64,000 bases of DNA from NCBI GenBank assembly GCA_037957365.1, contig JARHVA010004807.1, forward strand, positions 434,001-498,000. Direction: 5' to 3'. The position numbers were made by a program, and so were the translations under genes. The stretch is from Torreya grandis. Lineage: Eukaryota; Streptophyta; Pinopsida; Cupressales; Taxaceae. Below the pieces are notes generated by a model. It was not told the DNA's origin. It saw only the letters and a program-made list of their open reading frames with translations, and made no database searches. Positions 58,231 to 64,000 of the stretch are shown here, in pieces; the first letter of the stretch is position 1, and every line of letters begins with the position of its first letter.

Positions 58231-59770
58231 TGTTGGGTGAATATTTTGTCGGCCAGATAACTGGTGACCAAAATAGTTCCTATCACCACAGCATAGGGAG
58301 ATTGGTCATCCTGGCATGCAGGTTTACTACATCAACAGGGGACAAATCTCTCCTCTCATCAAGGGGAGGTTCCCTATTAAATATGTGGTAGCTATATACT
58401 ATATATATATAGATAGTAAGACACAGGGGTGGGATAAACCATCCATCTCTCTTCTTTCAGACATCATGTTGATAAACAAGGAAGAAATCATGGGTGATGG
58501 GGAAGGTACTTCTCTTCTTTCAGAAGCAACTTTCAGCCAAGAGCCAAATTTCTTTCCAAATAGTAGAAATCCTGGTGAAGCGACAGAAGGCACTTCTCTT
58601 CTTTTAGAAGTGCTTGTTCTTGCAAATAGTAGGACTCTTTCTGGTAAAAAGTGACTGGAGGATGCAGAGTAACTAGCAATCTAAGATGTAGCACAAAGTC
58701 TCCACCTTGACTGCCCTAGAGGGAGATACAAAAGACAATGAGGGTACAAAGTCGTCCCAAGGTCTTTTACACAGAAATAGAAAAAGAAAAACACACACTA
58801 AAGACAACTATGACAGTGCAAAGTCTGAAAGTAGCTGGCTTCAGGACACCCTCCTAAGGTAGCACAAGATATAAAAACACAAAGTCTATAAGTAACTTGC
58901 TTTCTCATTCAGTCAAAGAAATATGAATTACAATCTGAGCTCAAAGTCTCAGTAATGCCTTTCAATTTGGGTAGAGTTTCGCTTCTGGTAAGGGGAAGAC
59001 CTTCTTTAGAATGATACAAGAGATTACAATATATAGCCACCCAAAAAAGACTGGCACACTTTTCCTTTGAGCGACCCATGTTGCCTTTAATGCTTTGAAT
59101 GCATCTCTAGGTTTGTCAAAGGACTGCATTGAAAATAGGGCGGCTGTCTTAACTATGGCATGTCATTTCATCCCATATGTCTTCTCCTGAGCCTAGAACA
59201 TCTGGTCTGTCCCCTCTGACATCTGCACAGCTGTCCATTTTGTCTTTACTCCAAAGGAGACTAATAGGCTATGCCTTACATGTTTACAAGCCAAAATATC
59301 TACTTAGTGGACTATTCCACCTACTAAAATTACTTCTATGCAGATATTTCAGGCTTTTCCCTCTTTCTGCTTTTGTCTTTTCTAGCTTTGTCTCTTCTTG
59401 GAATTTAAGCTCTCGAGGCTACATTCCCAGCTTTATTGGCTCTTTACGCTCCTTCTCTCGATGGTTCTTCCTTTTGGCCTTGGCCTTAAGGCCTTTGAAT
59501 GCATTCGGGTATGTGCTTAAACCTGCAAAGATCAACGGCTATTTCATTGCCACAAATTTGACGTCTACGGGCACGTCACTTTCCTCGATAATTCCTTTGG
59601 CTTTGTCATTTGATCTTTCCTGGAGGGGGCCTACCCTTCGAGGCCTTAAGAAGCGGTCCACCTTGGGTTAGGAAGAGCCCCTCGCAAGGGTATCTGCCCT
59701 TCGGGTGGTCTTCGGATGGCCTTCAGGCTTCTTTCTTCTGGCGGGCTTTATCCTTTATTTCCTTCAAGGA
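58231..59770 (-). mobile_element. LTR-like region related to the D LTR (element H)
   Basis: TGTTGGGTGAATATT at 58231 looks like an LTR edge. A minus-strand TATA word GGCTATATATTG lies at 59028-59037, and 59340-59720 resembles 13900-14480 of the D LTR (GGCTCTTT, then CAACGGCTATTTCATTG, then TTGACGTCTACG, then CCCTC-CAAGGG and CTTCGG words). Orientation is the same as D. The right end is not found. Confidence 0.5.
59028..59037 (-). promoter_or_regulatory. Candidate minus-strand TATA box of element H
   Basis: CAATATATAG on the + strand, that is CTATATATTG on the minus strand, at a place comparable to the TATA box of the D LTR. Confidence 0.4.
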
Positions 59771-59829
59771 TAATGTAGATCTTTGCAAATATTATTACAT
59801 ATTTAACCTATAAGTGATAGGTGGTCATA

Positions 59830-60780
59830 TGATCCAGTGTATTATGATACTTGATAAATCGGTGGATGAAACTCAAGTTGAAAGTTGTGTCCCATGTTGA
59901 TTCTCTCTTGACTATCCCTTTGAATTTGTTTTGAGCCTCTTGAACAGGAAGGGGTTGATCTTGATGATTTGTTACTTCACATGATAATTTATCGAGTAAA
60001 TCTTCAATGTCAAAGGTTATATATGTGGCCTTGTCACATGTACTTTTGGCCTTATTAATACTCTCATGAGTATCTTGATTTTGAAATGGGCTGCCCTATC
60101 CAACTCTTCATGCTCTATAAAACTCTTCAATATCTTCTCTTATATGAGGGTATCAGTCTCAATTAGGTCAACAACATGTAATTTAGAAATGAATAGGTTC
60201 AGTCTTTCAATCTCTTCCTCATATTTGCTTATTTATACTTTCAGAGATGCATGATCATCCTTCAGAGTCTTGTAATAGTCCATTGCTAGCTCTATCACTC
60301 TGTTTCCTTTTGTTATGAGTTCATCATCCCAGTCTTCTGTGGCCCTTCCCATGGTACCAATATCTGTCATTGCCTCAAATGTTTCATTGTCAAGAAATTG
60401 AGCAAGATATTGAATTGGTTGGGTTACTAGCTCGATGAACTTCTTCAAGGCAATTGTCAACTAATCAACTTTATTTTTTACTTCATTTTTAGTGTCCTTA
60501 TCAATACCCATCTTCTCAAAAAAATAGCTAATACTTGACTAAACATCATGCTTCAGTCCTTCCCTTGTCAAATGGCTCAGGTGCACTTTAGATATTTTGT
60601 AACCACCCACCACTAGATCTTCCTTTTCTTTGTCTGGTGGGGGAACTACAATTTTCACATATCTTTCCCCTGTCGTATTTGTTGGAAATATTGTCATTGA
60701 TGTCAAATTAGTGAAGGAATTACTTTGGGCAATTTGTCTGAAGGAAACCTTTCCTTGACTCTATGCGTGCCTTTGTATTT
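59830..60780 (-). pseudogene. Minus-strand coding-like region of unknown family
   Basis: On the minus strand a single frame with few stops reads, from right to left, TTGERYVKIVVPPPDKEKED, GGYKISKVHLSHLTREGLKH, then the open stretch 60460-60233 (FIELVTQPIQYLAQFLDNET, WDDELITKGNRVIELAMDYY) and then KYEEEIERLNLFISKL with EHEELDRAAHF. The composition is clearly protein-like, with helical charged segments in the second half. I recognise no family. It lies between D-related LTR pieces, in the same direction as those LTRs, so it may be the interior protein of H. There is no pol motif. Confidence 0.55.
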
Positions 60781-60945
60781 GAGTGTGCCCCATCCTTTGA
60801 CATGTGGCGAGTTCTACCACATCAAACAAGCGACACACATCAGTTTTTGTTGAATCTTATGTGGCATCTTTCACTGTTGACACTTGGCAGCATCCGCTTG
60901 ACTCCTTCTATTGCACGCATTTCTCTTCATAACTGAGGCAATCTT

Positions 60946-61050
60946 TGAACCTTTGAACCTGACGCGTTGAACCAAATGAACGTTGAACCCATTGAACCGA
61001 TGAACCAAAGTGGTTCAAGGTTCAACGGTTCAAGCTTTTGAGACTTTGCT
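60946..61050. repeat. TTGAACC minisatellite, third locus, left half
   Basis: TTGAACC and GAACC words with GGTTCAA inverse copies, as in the D LTRs. The array is interrupted by the C-family LTR at 61075 and continues at 62126. Confidence 0.85.
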
Positions 61051-61074
61051 AGGTGCTCGGGGCCACAGAACTTT

Positions 61075-62058
61075 TGTTAGGTTGTGGAGCTAAAAGCTTC
61101 ACCAAGATGCAAACAGGAGAAGTTACGGAGGATGCAGAGTTGCGGAGAGTTACAGAACCAGTTGCAGGGCAACCGACGTCAATCTGATCAATCGACGTTG
61201 GTCAGATAGCAGCAAAGAACCAACTGGCGTCGGTTACCAGTCGGTCGACATCGGTCATGGAGGAGCCGATGTCAGTAGCCTGTGCGTGAACATGCAGTTT
61301 GCATGTTGATTTCAGAGAGTCTATTTTGAGACTGTTAGTTTGCATGTTGAAGGCTAGTTGTAGTCTTGAGTTGCACATCTAATTATTGTAATTAAGATAG
61401 TCTAATTATTGTAAGCATGAGATCTATATATGGACTCATGGGTTGTATTGTAAAACTTGTAACTAGAGAGTAAGAGAGCAATAAGCTCCTTCTAAGAGAA
61501 GAGAGCAATGGTGTGTTCCTCCTAGCGCCACAGTACCAAGGTGGGTATTGGTTTGGAGAATCGGCAGGGTTCTTCATATTTGTATGATCTTAGTCAGCAG
61601 GTTAGCATGGCTTCTTTTGGAGATCTACAATGGTGAGTAAGGTCTAGTGATTTACAAGTAGCAGTAGAGAGCAGGAGATCTACTTGGAGTACAGTTGTGT
61701 ACTTGACGTACTGGCAGCGTGTTACTGACTGGTTGGAGAGGTGAACATCAATTCTGTATTGGAGTTGATTGTTGGGACCAAGAGAGAGAGGGAAGAAGGT
61801 CTTGAGGTGTGGCGAGCCTTTGAGATGGAAGAAGAAGTGGCATCTTCTTTATTGTATATTCTTTTGAGTGATTATTAATACAATTGTGTATTGTCTCTCA
61901 TATTCCTGTGTTGTTTCATATTTCTAGTTACTTATTGATTCTGGTTAAATTTCGTGTTTAGTTACTAATACAAGAAGTAATCATATATGTGCTCTATTGG
62001 TGGAGCAAGATCCTGACATGTGGTATCAAAGCATGTTTATTGTTCTAGGTTCCTGACA
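61075..62058 (+). mobile_element. C-family element reduced to one LTR plus PBS
   Basis: TGTTAGGTTGTGG at 61075 to CCTGACA at 62018 is an LTR of 944 bases related to that of element C. The PBS TGGTATCAAAGC follows at 62020-62031, then a few interior bases and a second TTCCTGACA ending at 62058. ACTTT flanks the whole at 61070-61074 and 62059-62063. The interior and all but the last bases of the 3' LTR are therefore deleted. Confidence 0.9.
61172..61276. promoter_or_regulatory. Palindrome array in the third C-family LTR
   Basis: Five decayed ACCGACGTCGGT units start at 61172, 61191, 61223, 61244 and 61265 (steps 19, 32, 21, 21). The first three steps match those in element C although the surrounding LTR is clearly diverged. 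Confidence 0.8.
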
Positions 62059-62125
62059 ACTTTGAAACAGTTAAACTTTGAACTACTATTGAAGTGCTTA
62101 GCTTCTCGTTGGTGACGTTTGAACC

Positions 62126-62250
62126 TTTGAACCCATTGGACCAAAATAGTTCAAGGTTCAATGGTTCAATCCTTGTCCTGATGCTTGCTGACAAACCCTT
62201 TGTGATTGAACCAAAGTGCAAAAACCTTTAAACCTTTGAACCTGCTAATC
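62126..62250. repeat. TTGAACC minisatellite, third locus, right half
   Basis: TTTGAACC, GGTTCAA and TTGAACC words continue after the inserted LTR. Confidence 0.8.
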
Positions 62251-62258
62251 TCAAGCAT

Positions 62259-62345
62259 GTTGAGTCTATAGAAACATATCTGCAGAGTCTGTAGATTTAA
62301 GCCTACAGAGTCTATAGATTTAAGCCTACAGAGTCCGTAGATTTC
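62259..62345. repeat. 23-bp tandem repeat, CCTACAGAGTCTATAGATTTAAG
   Basis: Three to four units, the first with ATCTGCAGAGTCTGTAG. The D LTRs hold two units of a related repeat (CTGCAGAGTCCGTAGAAAT) in the same position relative to the TTGAACC array. Confidence 0.85.
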
Positions 62346-62518
62346 TAGAAAAGCTTTGAAAAATGAAGAACTGGAATGTGTAGAGTAATTTCCTACTCTA
62401 CGTCGTATTCAATTATTTTCTTTCGAGCACTGCAATTTTGGTTCTTCGGGCGAAGCGGAAATTTTTTGAAGTAGAGGGTCAGTTCATTTTGCCTAAGTGT
62501 TGAGATGCAGCAAAAGCT

Positions 62519-63294
62519 ACCAAGTGTCGCCCTCCGAGTAGGTCTTTTTTCCCCTTCTTGTTTCCTTCATCTCATTTTTGCCCGAGTATTAGTTCAAGTA
62601 GATGCTGCCAAGTGTCACTTTTTGAGAGACAAAGCAGACAGTTGGCATCCCTCGAGTCCCCTTTTTGTAACCTTCAAGAACCGCAAACCGTGCCACATAC
62701 CCAGTAGCAGTTAAGCGGAACACACCACATGTCAGCATCCGCGTCTCATATTGATGTCTACACTTCATTCAAAGACTTTCAACATAAGGCAACAGAGAAG
62801 GTGAAAAGTGCCAAGTGGCAGTTATGGAGGCCCTGAAATACCTTTTTGGAGAAAAATCACAAGCCACCACGTGTCGTCATCTGGGAGACTTTGGTCCAAT
62901 GATTTCGTTCAATGCATAAAGGCATCCTTTCATTTTGCTTAAGTGCTAAGAGCAGCAGAGGCTGCCAAGTGTCACTCTCTGGTCTCTTTTACCCCATCCC
63001 CAAAAGGCAGCGGAAGGCACCACGTACCTTTAGATGAAGAAGCGGAAGATGCCACGTATCTTCCCAGGAGCAGCGAAGATTTCCACGTGTCAACGTCCGA
63101 GGGATCATCCTCGAGTTTCATTGCTAAATAAAGGTTGTGGTGGGCCTCGGGTGTTACTTCAAAATCCATGGAAGCTGCCAGGTGTCGCCATCTGTAAGAG
63201 CCTGTTATGAGTCTGAATAAATCTACAGCATAGCCAAGGAAAGCAGAGGGATCCACGTGTCTTCAATGAATCGGGCAGAAAGTGCCAAGTGTCA
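62519..63294 (+). promoter_or_regulatory. Array of G-box/ABRE-like motifs upstream of a TATA box
   Basis: About a dozen words of the form GCCA(A/C)GTGTC recur: exact CCACGTGTC at 62867, 63083 and 63254, exact GCCAAGTGTC at 62607, 62964 and 63285, and variants at 62519, 62810, 63021, 63048 and 63177. CACGTGTC contains the ABRE core ACGTGTC and the G-box CACGTG, which bZIP factors bind. They stand before a TATA box at 63569. Confidence 0.7.
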
Positions 63295-63568
63295 TTTTTT
63301 GGTGCCTTCTAGGTGATCAAGGGGACTTTCAAAAAATTGACTAAGTGTCCTCTCCCATTTAAAACATAGCAGAGTGTTTTGTGTATCAGTTGCCAAAAGC
63401 GAAATGGAGGGAAAAGTGGCTGGAGTTAATTCTAGTAGATGAAACAGTTCATCGGGTAGATTTTTGGAGCCACCCACAGCATTGAAGGCACCGTCTGTTT
63501 GTCCCCTATGAGCGAAGGCTGGAGAAGATTGCACGGGAAAGAAAGTGATCAAAGGAGACATCTAAGGC

Positions 63569-63575
63569 TATATAA
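63569..63575 (+). promoter_or_regulatory. TATA box of an LTR-like promoter (element K)
   Basis: TATATAA in the context GGCTATATAAGCAGG, a canonical plant core promoter, downstream of the G-box-like array. Confidence 0.65.
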
Positions 63576-63686
63576 GCAGGATTTTAAAATTTGGAAGGGA
63601 AGGGGGAATTCTCATAGTTTTAGACTATCTGAAGTTTGTGGCCAATAATATCATTTTCTCTTGTCTCAATTTTCTTGAGTTGTAAG

Positions 63687-63942
63687 GTTGATATAATCGT
63701 GCATGTTTTTGTGCCCTTTATGTGGCTGAATGAATTAAGGAAATTTGAGCTCCATGCCTTGGTTGGTGTTGTCTGTGTCATTTGCAAAGTAGTCTATACA
63801 GTAGATTTTCTAGTGTTGTGATTGGAAAAGTTATTTGCTTTTGTCTCGTTGTCGAATCTAAAGATTTATATGATTGTGCATGACTTATGTGCCTCCTATG
63901 TGATTGGAAGATTCTATTAAGAAGATTGAACACTATGCCTTT
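63687..63942. repeat. Imperfect tandem duplication, about 165-bp unit
   Basis: GATATAATCGTGCATG...ATGCCTTGGTTG (63689-63765) resembles TATATGATTGTGCATG...ATGCCTTTGTTG (63867-63945). Confidence 0.65.
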
Positions 63943-64000
63943 GTTGACAATTCATGTATCTCAACAAAAGACTCCCCTGTTGTGAGCCTTTGTTTTTGTT

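Larger units (their letters stand above)
62400..64000 (+). mobile_element. Probable LTR of a + strand element (K), continuing beyond the window
   Basis: Motif array, TATA box and transcribed-type sequence without long reading frames suggest the U3 and R regions of an LTR. Neither end is visible. A host gene promoter cannot be excluded from this window. Confidence 0.4.

Noticed and set aside
1..64000. tRNA, rRNA, riboswitch, or protein-coding host genes
   Set aside because: No tRNA-type A/B boxes with a clover-leaf, no rRNA stretch and no exon series with domain motifs other than retroelement proteins could be seen on either strand by eye. A covariance-model and spliced-alignment search would be needed to exclude small ones.

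Overview
This window is a stretch of repeat-dominated nuclear DNA from a seed plant. It is AT-rich, has no ordinary host gene that I can recognise, no tRNA or rRNA gene and no bacterial-style gene organisation. Nearly everything that can be identified is a decayed retrotransposon: Ty3/gypsy elements (a chromovirus and Tat/Athila-like elements), a copia-type element, a plant L1-type LINE, and two related large non-autonomous LTR elements. The long, heavily mutated, deeply nested elements fit a large slowly purged genome; a gymnosperm is plausible, but that is inference and not shown by the sequence.

Layout. 1-1668 is the 3' end of a chromovirus pol (RNase H, integrase, chromodomain), followed by a polypurine tract and the start of its 3' LTR at 1669. 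4092-5205 is a LINE fragment (copy A). About 5302-20150 is a Tat/Athila-like gypsy element (called F here) with recognisable gag, protease, RT, RNase H and integrase; its integrase is split by a minus-strand non-autonomous LTR element (D, 13119-19759, target duplication ATGAC). 20270-32318 is mostly anonymous AT-rich DNA with microsatellites, one candidate copia LTR and a possible LINE tail.

32319-57010 is a four-part nest. A LINE (copy B, 32319-33515 and 54080-57010) was split by gypsy element G (33516-54079, target duplication ATTAC). G's 5' LTR was then split by a copia-type element (C, 33671-38107, target duplication CTTGT) and G's interior by a large-LTR non-autonomous element (E, 40076-50215). 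57561-58230 is an anonymous tandem duplication. 58231-64000 is a mosaic of LTR-like pieces related to D, a minus-strand protein-like region, a near-solo LTR of the C family (61075-62058, target duplication ACTTT) and an LTR promoter region with many G-box-like motifs and a TATA box.

Most interesting points. (1) The C family carries a phased array of a 12-bp palindrome, ACCGACGTCGGT, which joins two inverted DRE/CRT cores around a GACGTC bZIP core. Five copies sit upstream of the TATA box in each LTR with spacing near 2 and 3 helical turns, and about ten more lie in the interior, partly translated in frame. (2) Elements D and E, on opposite strands and with unrelated LTR bodies, encode members of the same unrecognised acidic coiled-coil protein family (shared IVESWGKKE, KWKEEN...LPPLP and FQ-LAKQIE-LEAKM blocks) and share the PBS region and the 3' LTR junction, so they define a non-autonomous lineage.
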